A stretch of 8,934 bases of DNA from Parvularculaceae bacterium (GCA_004213235.1 SHAI01000099.1:1-8934), one strand, 5' to 3'; shown: positions 1-6,489, counted from the stretch's first letter. The notes: a model not told the origin generated them from the letters alone. Numbers and translations: made by a program.

Positions 1-1
1 A

Positions 2-322
2 CGGGACATGATCTGTGCCGCTGCAACTGAAGCGAATGATCCCGTATCCTATTACAATCTGGCTGAGATGCATCTGCGCGGCGTTGGGTTTCCTGTGCAG
101 CTGGTCAAAGCCCAATACGCAGCAGATCGCGCCGAAGCGCTGCTTGAGGAAAAACTTCGTGGCAAGGATGATTTTCCGGAGTGGAAAACCAAGACATATC
201 CCCAATTGCGCAATGATATTAGCGCGACAAAAAAAGAAATCGCGCGGTCATGGGACGCATTACCGGCCCATGCCAAAAATCGCATGGCAGAATGGTCTGG
301 CGAAGGTCAAATCTGCAGATAA
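2..322 (+). CDS. Sel1-repeat (TPR-like) protein, C-terminal part, truncated by window edge
   Basis: The reading frame is open from the first bases of the window to the TAA at 320-322, so the gene almost certainly begins upstream; the ATG at 8 has no clear ribosome binding site. The first visible residues, NDPVSYYNLAEMHLRGVG followed by VQLVKAQYAADRA, fit a Sel1-like helical repeat (A..Y.LG.mY..G.GV..D..KA...). The last 60 residues are charged and helical, rich in Lys, Glu and Arg, and show no recognised domain. Sel1 proteins act as protein-protein interaction scaffolds, often in the periplasm or envelope, but the signal peptide and main domain would lie outside this window, so location and role cannot be given. 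A strong hairpin terminator follows 34 bases after the stop. Family assignment is fairly good; function is unknown. Confidence 0.6.
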   Translation, partial: RDMICAAATEANDPVSYYNLAEMHLRGVGFPVQLVKAQYAADRAEALLEEKLRGKDDFPEWKTKTYPQLRNDISATKKEIARSWDALPAHAKNRMAEWSGEGQICR

Positions 323-355
323 GGCATCTACTGAGAGTATTCTCGGACCTGACTT

Positions 356-401
356 AAAAAAAGCGCCGTCCTGATATCGTCAGGGCGGCGCTTCTGTTTT
401 T
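356..401. terminator. Bidirectional Rho-independent terminator
   Basis: The arms at 361-374 and 380-393 form a 14-bp stem with a single G-U wobble and a 5-base loop (TATCG). A T-run at 397-401 follows on the + strand. An A-run at 356-362 gives a U-run for transcripts coming from the right. It sits between the convergent Sel1 gene (stop at 322) and sodB (stop at 430) and can serve both. Confidence 0.9.
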
Positions 402-429
402 AGTCAGCTATGTATTCGGGGGCTGTTCT

Positions 430-1026
430 TTAGGCTGCGGCCAGGTTCTCATTGGCGAATTCCCAATTCACCAATTGATCGAGGAAGGTCGAGATATATT
501 TCGGCCGCGCGTTTTGGTAGTCCAGATAGTAGGCGTGCTCCCAGACATCCATGGTGAGAAGCGGCGTTACCCCGGCCTCGGTCAGCGGCGTCTCTGCATT
601 CAGCGTTTTGCGCACTTCCAGTTTACCGTTCGTTGCGACGAGCCAGGCCCAGCCGGAACCAAACTGCGTTGCGCCAGCATCTGAAAAAGCAGCCTTGAAG
701 CCATCGAAATCACCAAAGGAGGCATTGATCGCCGCTTCAATGGCACCCGTTGGCGCACCGCCACCGTTTGGCTTCATGGACTGCCAATAAAACGTGTGGT
801 TCCAGACCTGGGCGGAATTGTTGAAAAGGCCCTGATCTTTCCCGTGAGATTGTGTGATGATGTCCTCAAGAGATGCATTATCAAGCGGGCCGCCCTTAAT
901 CGCGTCATTGGTTTTATCGACATATGCCTGGTGGTGTTTGCCATAATGGAAATTTAGGGTGTCCTCGCTGATCAGCGGGGCCAGAGCGTTGCGCGCATAA
1001 GGAAGCGCCGGAAGCGAAATAGCCAT
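430..1026 (-). CDS. sodB: Superoxide dismutase, Fe type (Fe/Mn family)
   Basis: This cytoplasmic enzyme converts superoxide to oxygen and hydrogen peroxide. The 198-residue length is normal for the family. All four metal ligands are present: His27 (in HYGKHHQAYV), His77 (in WNHTFYW), Asp160 and His164 (in DVWEHAYY). Gln73 in AQVWNHTFYW lies at the position where iron enzymes carry their active-site Gln, which favours the Fe type; cambialistic metal use cannot be excluded from sequence. The ATG at 1026 has a GAGG nine bases upstream. The gene is divergent from the squalene-synthase-like gene and converges on the Sel1 gene across a shared terminator. A TTGACC/TACGTA promoter about 80 bases upstream is plausible, and a GC-rich hairpin lies in the predicted leader. 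No signal peptide is visible. Confidence 0.96.
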   Translation of the reverse strand: MAISLPALPYARNALAPLISEDTLNFHYGKHHQAYVDKTNDAIKGGPLDNASLEDIITQSHGKDQGLFNNSAQVWNHTFYWQSMKPNGGGAPTGAIEAAINASFGDFDGFKAAFSDAGATQFGSGWAWLVATNGKLEVRKTLNAETPLTEAGVTPLLTMDVWEHAYYLDYQNARPKYISTFLDQLVNWEFANENLAAA

Positions 1027-1066
1027 ATCAATGTGCCTCTTGTCTCTTAGGTTGGAACTGTTTGGA

Positions 1067-1085
1067 GCGCCCTGTTTTCGGGCGC
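1067..1085. other. GC-rich hairpin in the predicted sodB leader
   Basis: GCGCCC (1067-1072) and GGGCGC (1080-1085) form a perfect 6-bp stem around a 7-base loop. It lies between the proposed sodB promoter and the start codon, so it would be in the 5' leader RNA. It could instead be an operator. No T-run follows on either strand, so it is not an intrinsic terminator. Confidence 0.35.
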
Positions 1086-1105
1086 CGTTGGAATTACTAT
1101 TTAAC

Positions 1106-1133
1106 TACGTAAACACGCATGAGATTGGGTCAA
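1106..1133 (-). promoter_or_regulatory. Candidate sodB promoter
   Basis: On the - strand, TTGACC (1128-1133) is followed after 16 bases by TACGTA (1106-1111). TTGAC is the strongly conserved part of alphaproteobacterial sigma70-type promoters; the -10 match is partial (T, A and the final A). Transcription would start near 1099 and give a leader of about 70 bases. This is inferred from sequence alone. Confidence 0.35.
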
Positions 1134-1179
1134 CTATGGGCGATGCTGGCGTGGAAACTTAATAAGCTGGATATTAGCC

Positions 1180-1938
1180 ATGAGCCGCATCGACCTGACG
1201 ACCTATGACACTCATGCGCAAAGTGATGATGCGATGACAATTTCGGACGAGGATTTCAACTTATCTCTTCCTTACGCACCAGCCGGTGAGCGCGCAGCCG
1301 TCGCCGCTTTTTATGCATTGGCTTTTGAGCTTCGCAATATACCCGCAAAGGTCAAAGAGGCTCCGATTGGCGAAATCCGGTTGCAATGGTGGCGGGATGC
1401 ACTTGGCGCTGCGGCCGGTGGTAACCCGCCCGCAGGGCATCCGGTATTGCAGGCGCTTGCCCGTGAGAACGTCCTTTCAGCGGGGGTCATGACCGCCCTT
1501 GATGAGGCAATGGATGCGCGCGCCATGTTTCTGTATGCAGATGAAATTAACTCGCCTTCCGCCCTGCTGGACCATTTTCAGCGCGCCGAAGCGTGGTTGA
1601 CGGCCGCACTTTTGAGCCTGTCTCGCGGAGCGGTGTCTGATTCGGTCCAGCGCGGATGTGCCATGCTTGCCGGAGCATATGCGGGCGCACGATGGGGGCG
1701 TGCGCTGTGTGAGCGGGCAGGGGGCGCCATCGCCGCCGGTGATCTTGTTGCCGAAATATCAGCGCGGCGCACTGAGGCGAAAAACATTTTAAATGGTCCG
1801 GTGGCAGCAGATGTCGCGGGCCGCCTGGTGTTTTTATCCCTCACCGACGCCTATGCGCGGCGTGATGATGGGGCGACTTTTCCGGTGGTGAAACGACTTA
1901 TTTTATTCCGCAGCATGGTCACAGGACGTCTCGATTGA
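1180..1938 (+). CDS. Squalene/phytoene synthase-like protein, NDUFAF6 type, probably non-catalytic
   Basis: The 252-residue product matches the alphaproteobacterial branch of the squalene/phytoene synthase fold: DEDFNLSLPYAPAGERAAVAAFYAL at the N-terminus and the hallmark GEIRLQWWRDAL at residues 64-75. Where true prenyl synthases carry the first Asp-rich DxxxD motif, this protein reads ALAFELRNIPAKVKE, and the second Asp motif is not seen either. Catalysis of prenyl diphosphate condensation is therefore unlikely. The eukaryotic relative NDUFAF6 is a mitochondrial complex I assembly factor, so a role in NADH dehydrogenase assembly is a reasonable inference, not shown here. The ATG at 1180 has only a weak GGA about eight bases upstream; an in-frame ATG at 1234 is an alternative that would lose 18 poorly conserved residues. 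No signal peptide is seen. The gene is divergent from sodB. Confidence 0.8.
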   Translation: MSRIDLTTYDTHAQSDDAMTISDEDFNLSLPYAPAGERAAVAAFYALAFELRNIPAKVKEAPIGEIRLQWWRDALGAAAGGNPPAGHPVLQALARENVLSAGVMTALDEAMDARAMFLYADEINSPSALLDHFQRAEAWLTAALLSLSRGAVSDSVQRGCAMLAGAYAGARWGRALCERAGGAIAAGDLVAEISARRTEAKNILNGPVAADVAGRLVFLSLTDAYARRDDGATFPVVKRLILFRSMVTGRLD

Positions 1939-2129
1939 GAAACGACATTGTAGTTGAGGCCATCATCGCGTAATGGTGACAGCTCGGTCCTCCGAATGCG
2001 TCGGGTATGTGTGGTGTGTTGCGAAGGGCCATGTGGTCCCAACTCGATATTTGGGTGGTTTGCTTTTCCCTTTTGGGAGGCATCGCACCAGGGTCGATGA
2101 GTGGTGTTTAACAAGTTGAGGTGAGTTTC

Positions 2130-2351
2130 ATGGCTGAGACTAAATCCCCGAGTCAAACGCGCGTCGTTCTTGCGCAATTCTTGTTTGCATACGGCATTGA
2201 TATTGAAACGCTTTATGAAGCAATTGGGGCAGACATCACGACCTGTGATGCCGATGCGGTATCTCACATTGCAGGTGTTATTGACGGCGTGAACCTCGCA
2301 AGCAGCAAGATCTCCGCGCATGGCGTTGACAACTGGGCGCGCAATTTCTGA
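2130..2351 (+). CDS. Small hypothetical protein (73 aa)
   Basis: I do not recognise this protein. The ATG at 2130 is preceded by GAGG at 2118-2121 with an eight-base spacing, a good ribosome binding site, and is preferred to an in-frame GTG at 2121. The product is a soluble, slightly acidic polypeptide. A Gln/Val/Leu-rich helix (TRVVLAQFLFAYGIDIETLYEAIG) is followed by an Asp/Cys segment (DITTCDADAVSHIAGVIDG) and a short polar tail ending in WARNF. There is no membrane segment, signal peptide or metal motif. The 191 bases separating it from the upstream gene hold only a weak hairpin (CCCAA 2038-2042 with TTGGG 2051-2055). It stands 78 bases before the ribbon-helix-helix gene in the same direction, so co-transcription is possible unless the weak terminator between them is used. 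Confidence 0.6.
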   Translation: MAETKSPSQTRVVLAQFLFAYGIDIETLYEAIGADITTCDADAVSHIAGVIDGVNLASSKISAHGVDNWARNF

Positions 2352-2361
2352 TTTTCGGTTT

Positions 2362-2388
2362 GTGCCCAAAAGGGTGCCGGTCTTTTTT
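2362..2388 (+). terminator. Possible weak terminator after the 73-aa gene
   Basis: GTGCCC, a four-A loop and GGGTGC form a short stem with three G-C pairs at the loop side and two wobble pairs further out. Five bases later comes a run of six T at 2383-2388. The stem is weak, so termination may be partial. Confidence 0.3.
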
Positions 2389-2429
2389 CACCGCTGGCCT
2401 TCCTTGTTGTGGCCTGATAGCCCTGCGAC

Positions 2430-2678
2430 ATGGAAAAGCGTTCAATCAGCATAGCAGGTCATCGCACAAGCGTCGCGCTTGAGCGTGAGTTCTGGCGGGC
2501 ATTGGAACATTTAGCATCGGCGCAATCGATGACCTTGCCTAAATTGATTGCCAGGGTGGATACAGCGCGCATTGCTCAGCAAGATCCTCCCGGCCTTGCA
2601 TCTGCGCTAAGGGTATTCGTCTTGCGCGAAATCGCCGCGCCGGATGCTTACACGTCACGTCAGCAACAGCCGCGATGA
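2430..2678 (+). CDS. Ribbon-helix-helix domain protein (RHH_4-like)
   Basis: The 82-residue product begins EKRSISIAGHRTSVALEREFWRALEHLA and continues TLPKLIARVDTAR, then LASALRVFVLREI. This is the pattern of the short alphaproteobacterial ribbon-helix-helix family (PF13467 type): an N-terminal beta strand, two helices, and the RVFVL signature near residues 61-68. Such proteins are presumed dimeric DNA-binding regulators; the target is not known. Residues 71-82 form a polar tail (DAYTSRQQQPR) without a domain. The ribosome binding site before the ATG at 2430 is poor, but the conserved N-terminus supports this start. In many relatives this gene lies beside sspB and fumC; here it is about 4 kb from fumC. 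Confidence 0.8.
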   Translation: MEKRSISIAGHRTSVALEREFWRALEHLASAQSMTLPKLIARVDTARIAQQDPPGLASALRVFVLREIAAPDAYTSRQQQPR

Positions 2679-2735
2679 TGGGCACCCCAAAGCCATCTGC
2701 GAATCCTGCGAATAAAGAGCCATGACGCTGTCCGC

Positions 2736-2939
2736 GTGACCATTTGCGAGGGGCGGACTGGCGGAAAAGATCTCTACGCTAACCTTTCCCGGACATTAGA
2801 GGCGTTCGGCCAGCAAAATACGCTGCGGCGAAAAGCGCTTACAAATCAGTTGTGTTGTTTTGCGGCCATGTTTTTTGCCGTGTTTTGTTGCGGCGTTTTT
2901 GCGCTCGCTCAGCGGATGCCCATACGCCGGGTCCATTAG
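2736..2939 (+). CDS. Possible single-pass membrane microprotein (67 aa)
   Basis: The frame opens at a GTG (2736) with no good ribosome binding site, so this call is tentative. Residues 39-58 (LCCFAAMFFAVFCCGVFALA) are uniformly hydrophobic and long enough for one membrane helix. They are flanked by LRRK on the N side and by QR and RR on the C side, as in a real membrane protein. Two Cys-Cys pairs at 40-41 and 51-52 are 11 residues apart and would fall on the same helix face. The hydrophobic run coincides with T-rich DNA, so it may be a by-product of base composition. No family is recognised. If it is not a gene, the stretch from 2679 to the ClC start holds no firm gene. Confidence 0.25.
   Translation: MTICEGRTGGKDLYANLSRTLEAFGQQNTLRRKALTNQLCCFAAMFFAVFCCGVFALAQRMPIRRVH
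2857..2906 (+). repeat. Four degenerate T-rich direct repeats (12-13 bp)
   Basis: Four consecutive units begin with GTTTT: GTTTTGCGGCCAT (2857), GTTTTTTGCCGT (2870), GTTTTGTTGCGGC (2882) and GTTTTTGCGCTC (2895). T-tracts alternate with GC-rich blocks. They underlie the hydrophobic segment of the possible microprotein. They may be a decayed tandem repeat or simply runs of Phe, Cys and Val codons. Confidence 0.35.
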
Positions 2940-3110
2940 TGCTCGCCTTTTATTTCGAACTAAGCCCAATATTGTCTCAATCTGAGCTTAGGGTCTGTTG
3001 AACCGGTTGCCCGGCTTGCTCGTGTCACTTTATAGGTTTTCTCACCCTATATGGTCGATCGCGCTGGCGGCGGGGCGGTGTCAGGCTCCTACAGGTGATT
3101 TTTTTGAGGC

Positions 3111-3114
3111 GAGG
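3111..3114 (+). promoter_or_regulatory. Ribosome binding site used to choose the ClC start
   Basis: GAGG (followed by GA) lies six bases before the TTG at 3121. It is the best Shine-Dalgarno match near any candidate start of the ClC gene. The TTG at 2998 has AGGG at a short four-base spacing, and the ATG at 3163 has none. Confidence 0.45.
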
Positions 3115-3120
3115 GATCTT

Positions 3121-4755
3121 TTGCATCGAACTGTCACACGCACACTGATTGGTATACGGCGCATGCGTCGCCGGCTGAAAGCGCTGCGCACTGCGGCGGT
3201 TTGGGTCTTTGCCGTCTTGATCGGCGCGGCAAGCGCCTATGGCATTATTGGTTTCTTGTTTACCATCAATTTCATTTCCGCGCTGGCCTTTGGTGAGACG
3301 GAAAAAATGATTGTCAGCGGCGCATCCCGCCTTGGGCCGGTGCGCGCCTTTATGGCACCGGTCTTTGGCGGTTTTGTTATTGCCGGGCTCTTGTATCTTG
3401 CGGACAAGGCCGGATGGCTGCCTGGCGGGCGCGGTCAGGGCGTTGCGGATGTGATTGAAGCGCGCGCGGTTAAAAGCGGTAAAATCTCGGCGCGGGCGGG
3501 GGTGGCATCGGCTGCTCTGGCGGCGGTATCTGTCGGTGCGGGGGGCAGTGCCGGACGTGAGGGGCCGGCGGTCCATTTAGGGGCGGCAATTGCATCATTT
3601 CTCGATGACCGGTTTGGTTTCAGCGCCAAAGACCGCCGCATATTGCTCGGTTGCGGGGCAGCGGGCGCCGTTGCGGCCAGCTTCAACGCGCCGATTGCCG
3701 GGGTTTTGTTTGCGTTGGAAGTTGTCATGGGCGCTTATGGTCTGTCCATATTCGGACCAATCGCTGCTGCAAGTGTTACCGCTGCAATTGTGATCCGTAC
3801 CCATCTTGGCGACTTCCCGGCGGTGTCGGCCCCTGAATATGGGATGGTCGGCAATGTCGATGTGGCGCTTGCCGCTTTGCTCGGGCTGCTTTGCGGGCTG
3901 TTTGCGACCGCGCTTTTGCTGGCATCTGAGCGCTTGACACTCCGTGTACGCCAATTCGCTGATGATAAAAAACTTTCCTATATCTTTCTGCCACCAATTG
4001 GCGGGGTCATCGTCGGGGCAATTGGGGCATTTTATCCGGAAGTTTTCGGCGTCGGTTATGAAGCGGTTCAAAACGTCTTCAGCGGTGAATATGAACTCCA
4101 CCTTCTTTTCATCATTTTGTTGCTGAAAATAATTGCTACCGCGGTGACCCTGTCATGCCGGTTTGGTGGCGGTGTCTTCTCTCCGGGCCTTGTCATTGGC
4201 GCATTTGGTGGCGGCGCATTTGGCGTTCTGGTGAACTCTTTTTCACCGATCGAGACCGCGGGACCAGCTTTTTTCGCGATGGTCGGCATGGGCGCAGCGT
4301 CCGGTGCCATTATCGGTGCGCCGATTTCTACAACGATGATCGTTTTCGAAATGACGGGCGATTATGCACTGACAATCTCACTCATTGTGGCTGTGGCGCT
4401 TGCCACGCTCGTAACCCAGGCAATCGCCGGCAATTCTTTCTTTCACTGGCAATTGTCCCGGCGTGGATATGACATGTCCGACGGGCCGCAAGGTGTTATC
4501 CTGAAGACAATGCGGGTGCGCGATGTCATGGAGCGTATGCCGCCGTGCGCACCATTGTCTGAAACCGCCTCCAGATTGGACACACAGGCCTCGCTTGGTG
4601 AAGCTTTGGCGAAGCTGGAACGCGAAGACGAGGTCGGTCTTCCCGTCGTCAGTAGCCGCGCGCCAGATGACGTCATCGGTTATTTATCCCGTGTGCGCGC
4701 GCTTAATGCCTATAATAAAGCCCTGATCGATAGTCACATTGATCATCACCGATAG
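3121..4755 (+). CDS. ClC-family chloride channel/transporter with degenerate CBS-like tail
   Basis: This is an integral inner-membrane anion transport protein of the ClC fold, 544 residues from the chosen TTG. Conserved pore motifs appear in order. GRGQGVADVIEA stands in place of the GSGIP helix-D loop. GREGP (145-149) carries the gating glutamate Glu147. FNAPIAG (188-194) is followed by LEVV, and GGVFSP is at 350-355. The position of the internal proton glutamate of the E. coli Cl-/H+ exchanger (second residue of its EE pair) is Val201 here, as in channel-type ClCs. From about residue 464 a soluble tail (VRDVMERMPP, then LPVV and IGYL) resembles one degenerate CBS unit, not the usual pair. 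The start is uncertain: the frame extends to a TTG at 2998, and an ATG at 3163 just before the first membrane helix is possible. It converges on the aldehyde dehydrogenase gene. Confidence 0.9.
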   Translation: MHRTVTRTLIGIRRMRRRLKALRTAAVWVFAVLIGAASAYGIIGFLFTINFISALAFGETEKMIVSGASRLGPVRAFMAPVFGGFVIAGLLYLADKAGWLPGGRGQGVADVIEARAVKSGKISARAGVASAALAAVSVGAGGSAGREGPAVHLGAAIASFLDDRFGFSAKDRRILLGCGAAGAVAASFNAPIAGVLFALEVVMGAYGLSIFGPIAAASVTAAIVIRTHLGDFPAVSAPEYGMVGNVDVALAALLGLLCGLFATALLLASERLTLRVRQFADDKKLSYIFLPPIGGVIVGAIGAFYPEVFGVGYEAVQNVFSGEYELHLLFIILLLKIIATAVTLSCRFGGGVFSPGLVIGAFGGGAFGVLVNSFSPIETAGPAFFAMVGMGAASGAIIGAPISTTMIVFEMTGDYALTISLIVAVALATLVTQAIAGNSFFHWQLSRRGYDMSDGPQGVILKTMRVRDVMERMPPCAPLSETASRLDTQASLGEALAKLEREDEVGLPVVSSRAPDDVIGYLSRVRALNAYNKALIDSHIDHHR

Positions 4756-4769
4756 GCTTTGTCTGCCTA
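4753..4769. terminator. Short inverted repeat made of both convergent stop codons
   Basis: TAGGC (4753-4757) and GCCTA (4765-4769) form a 5-bp stem with a 7-base loop. The outer three bases on each side are the TAG stops of the ClC gene and of the aldehyde dehydrogenase gene. There is no T-run and the stem is short, so a terminator role is doubtful. No better terminator is visible between these two genes. Confidence 0.2.
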
Positions 4770-6281
4770 CATATCAAAGCTTACGCCCTGGGCTAGCGGT
4801 AGTTGTGATGAATAATTCACCGTATTGGTCGCGCGGCGCATATAGGCCTTCCAGGCGTCAGAGCCGCTTTCGCGCCCGCCACCGGTTTCCTTCTCGCCGC
4901 CAAATGCCCCGCCAATCTCCGCGCCTGAAGTGCCGATATTGACATTGGCGATACCGCAGTCGCTTCCCGCCGATGAGAGAAACTGTTCAGCTTCACGAAG
5001 ATCAGAGGTAAAAATCGAAGACGACAGGCCCTGTACTGCGGCATTTTGCAGGGCAATGGCCTCATCAAGATCTGTGTAGGGAAGACAATAAAGAATTGGC
5101 GCAAAGGTCTCGTCGAGCATTGGGCCTTTTTGTGCCGGCATCTCGATAAGGGCGGGGCGCACATATTTTCCACCGGCTGAGGTGGATACGTCAAACGGAC
5201 CACCGCCATGGACGCTGGCACCTAGCTGGTGGGCGGCGGCGAGCACGCTCTGCATGGTGTGAAAAGCCGTCTCATCAATTAATGGTCCAATGAGGGTTTC
5301 GGCTTTTCTGGGGTCACCAATCGCTGCGCTATCATAGACACTTTTCAGCTTGCTGATGAAGTCACTGTAAACACTTTCATGGACAAAAAGCCGCCGCAGG
5401 CTTGTGCATCGCTGGCCTGCTGTGCCGAGCGCGGAAAATGCGACGGCGCGCAAGGCCAGGTCCATATCTGCTGACGGGCACACGATTGCGGCATTATTGC
5501 CGCCAAGCTCTAGAATTGTTCGTGTAAATCTTTTGGCAGCCTGCGGCGCAACTTGCTTGCCCATTTCAGTTGAGCCGGTTGCCGATATCAGTGCGATGCG
5601 CGGATCATCGAGAAGCGTGCTTCCCACGTCCTTATCGCCAAGGACAAGACTTGCCAGGTCGTCTGGCGCGGCGTCCATCTGGGCAATGACGCGCTGGAAC
5701 AAGCCTGAAACGGCGATTGCGGTAAGCGGCGTTTTTTCCGATGGTTTCCATATGATGGTGTTACCACAAACAAGAGCGATGGCTGCATTCCATGACCAGA
5801 CCGCGACGGGGAAGTTAAACGCGGAAATGACCGCAACTGGTCCCACCGGGTGCCAGGTTTCCATCATGCGGTGGCCAGGGCGTTCCGATGGCAGGGTGAG
5901 GCCACCAATTTGACGTGACAGGCCAACGGCGAAATCGCAGATATCGATCATTTCCTGAACTTCGCCGAGCCCTTCGGAGAGAACTTTTCCGGCCTCTAGC
6001 GTAACCAGTCGGCCAAGGGGCTCCTTGTGCTCGCGCAGCATGTCGCCAAGGCGACGAACAAGCTCACCGCGTTGCGGAGCGGGGACGTCGCGCCATTGTC
6101 TGTACGCGGCGTGACTGCGAGTGACAATCTCCCGCACATCACCTGGCCGGGTGTCGGCAATCCGAGTTAACTCCGCACCGTCTATCGGCGAGGTAACAAT
6201 GCGTCCTGCGGGCATTTTCTCCGGGAAGGGAATACCCATTGTCTCGAATTGGGCGCGGGCATCTTGCGGTGTGGCTGTCAT
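4767..6281 (-). CDS. amaB: Aldehyde dehydrogenase, ALDH7/AmaB type (aminoadipate semialdehyde dehydrogenase-like)
   Basis: The 504-residue product is a complete soluble NAD-dependent aldehyde dehydrogenase. Visible motifs are AFNFPV with Asn156, WKPSEKTPL with Lys179 for cofactor binding, SATGSTEMG (233-241), LELGG with the general base Glu258, GQRCTSLRRL with the nucleophile Cys292, and ETFAPI (391-396). The C-terminal GAEIGGAFGGEKETGGGRES and DAWKAYMRR segments, with CTSLRRLF, are typical of the ALDH7 (antiquitin/AmaB) branch. That branch oxidises alpha-aminoadipate semialdehyde (equivalently piperideine-6-carboxylate) in lysine breakdown; the substrate here is inferred from subfamily. The ATG at 6281 has AGGA nine bases upstream. 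No other lysine catabolic gene is in the window. Its upstream region holds a compound hairpin and an array of 11-bp repeats. Confidence 0.9.
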   Translation of the reverse strand: MTATPQDARAQFETMGIPFPEKMPAGRIVTSPIDGAELTRIADTRPGDVREIVTRSHAAYRQWRDVPAPQRGELVRRLGDMLREHKEPLGRLVTLEAGKVLSEGLGEVQEMIDICDFAVGLSRQIGGLTLPSERPGHRMMETWHPVGPVAVISAFNFPVAVWSWNAAIALVCGNTIIWKPSEKTPLTAIAVSGLFQRVIAQMDAAPDDLASLVLGDKDVGSTLLDDPRIALISATGSTEMGKQVAPQAAKRFTRTILELGGNNAAIVCPSADMDLALRAVAFSALGTAGQRCTSLRRLFVHESVYSDFISKLKSVYDSAAIGDPRKAETLIGPLIDETAFHTMQSVLAAAHQLGASVHGGGPFDVSTSAGGKYVRPALIEMPAQKGPMLDETFAPILYCLPYTDLDEAIALQNAAVQGLSSSIFTSDLREAEQFLSSAGSDCGIANVNIGTSGAEIGGAFGGEKETGGGRESGSDAWKAYMRRATNTVNYSSQLPLAQGVSFDM

Positions 6282-6372
6282 GAGGGGCGGTCCTGTTATC
6301 TTAATTCTGGCAACATAAGGAGCGGTCTCGACGTGTCTGTCGCCGGGCGATCAATCAGCTGAAATCCTGGCG

Positions 6373-6410
6373 GCAGGGGGGATCGACATTGTCCAGAATG
6401 TTGCCCCTGC
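6373..6410. other. Compound hairpin downstream of fumC
   Basis: GCAGGGG (6373-6379) pairs with CCCCTGC (6404-6410). Inside it ACATT (6386-6390) pairs with AATGT (6397-6401) around a six-base loop. No T-run follows on the - strand, so it is not a classical terminator. It could stabilise the fumC 3' end, act in the leader of the aldehyde dehydrogenase gene, or be an operator. Confidence 0.4.
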
Positions 6411-6434
6411 AATGCGTTCCCGCCATGTCCCGGC

Positions 6435-6489
6435 AGTTTGCCTTTAGTTTCCCTGAAATTTCGCCGTAGTTTCCGCGTAGTTTATAGGC
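6435..6489. repeat. Array of five imperfect 11-bp direct repeats
   Basis: AGTTT (AATTT once) recurs exactly every 11 bases at 6435, 6446, 6457, 6468 and 6479. Units are AGTTTGCCTTT, AGTTTCCCTGA, AATTTCGCCGT, AGTTTCCGCGT and AGTTTATAGGC. A sixth, weaker unit (AGCGTTCGTGT) follows at 6490. The spacing is one DNA helical turn. The array lies between fumC and the aldehyde dehydrogenase gene, about 150-210 bases upstream of the latter's start. Response regulators of the OmpR/PhoB type bind 11-bp direct repeats, so a regulatory site is possible. Confidence 0.5.

Noticed and set aside
1851..2369. A 172-codon - strand frame across the spacer and antisense to the 73-aa gene
   Set aside because: Its composition is rich in Arg, Asn, His and Thr with no domain pattern. 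It overlaps the end of the squalene-synthase-like gene, and the opposite strand has a better start site and a more protein-like product.
3025..3576. A 183-codon - strand frame antisense to the ClC gene
   Set aside because: It lies opposite conserved ClC coding sequence, is Arg/Pro-rich, and is a typical shadow frame in GC-rich DNA.
3595..4101. A 168-codon - strand frame antisense to the ClC gene
   Set aside because: The + strand carries the conserved FNAPIAG and membrane helices here; the antisense product has no recognisable features.
5404..5913. A 169-codon + strand frame antisense to the aldehyde dehydrogenase gene
   Set aside because: The - strand encodes the catalytic Cys and Glu regions of a full-length dehydrogenase; this frame is a shadow.
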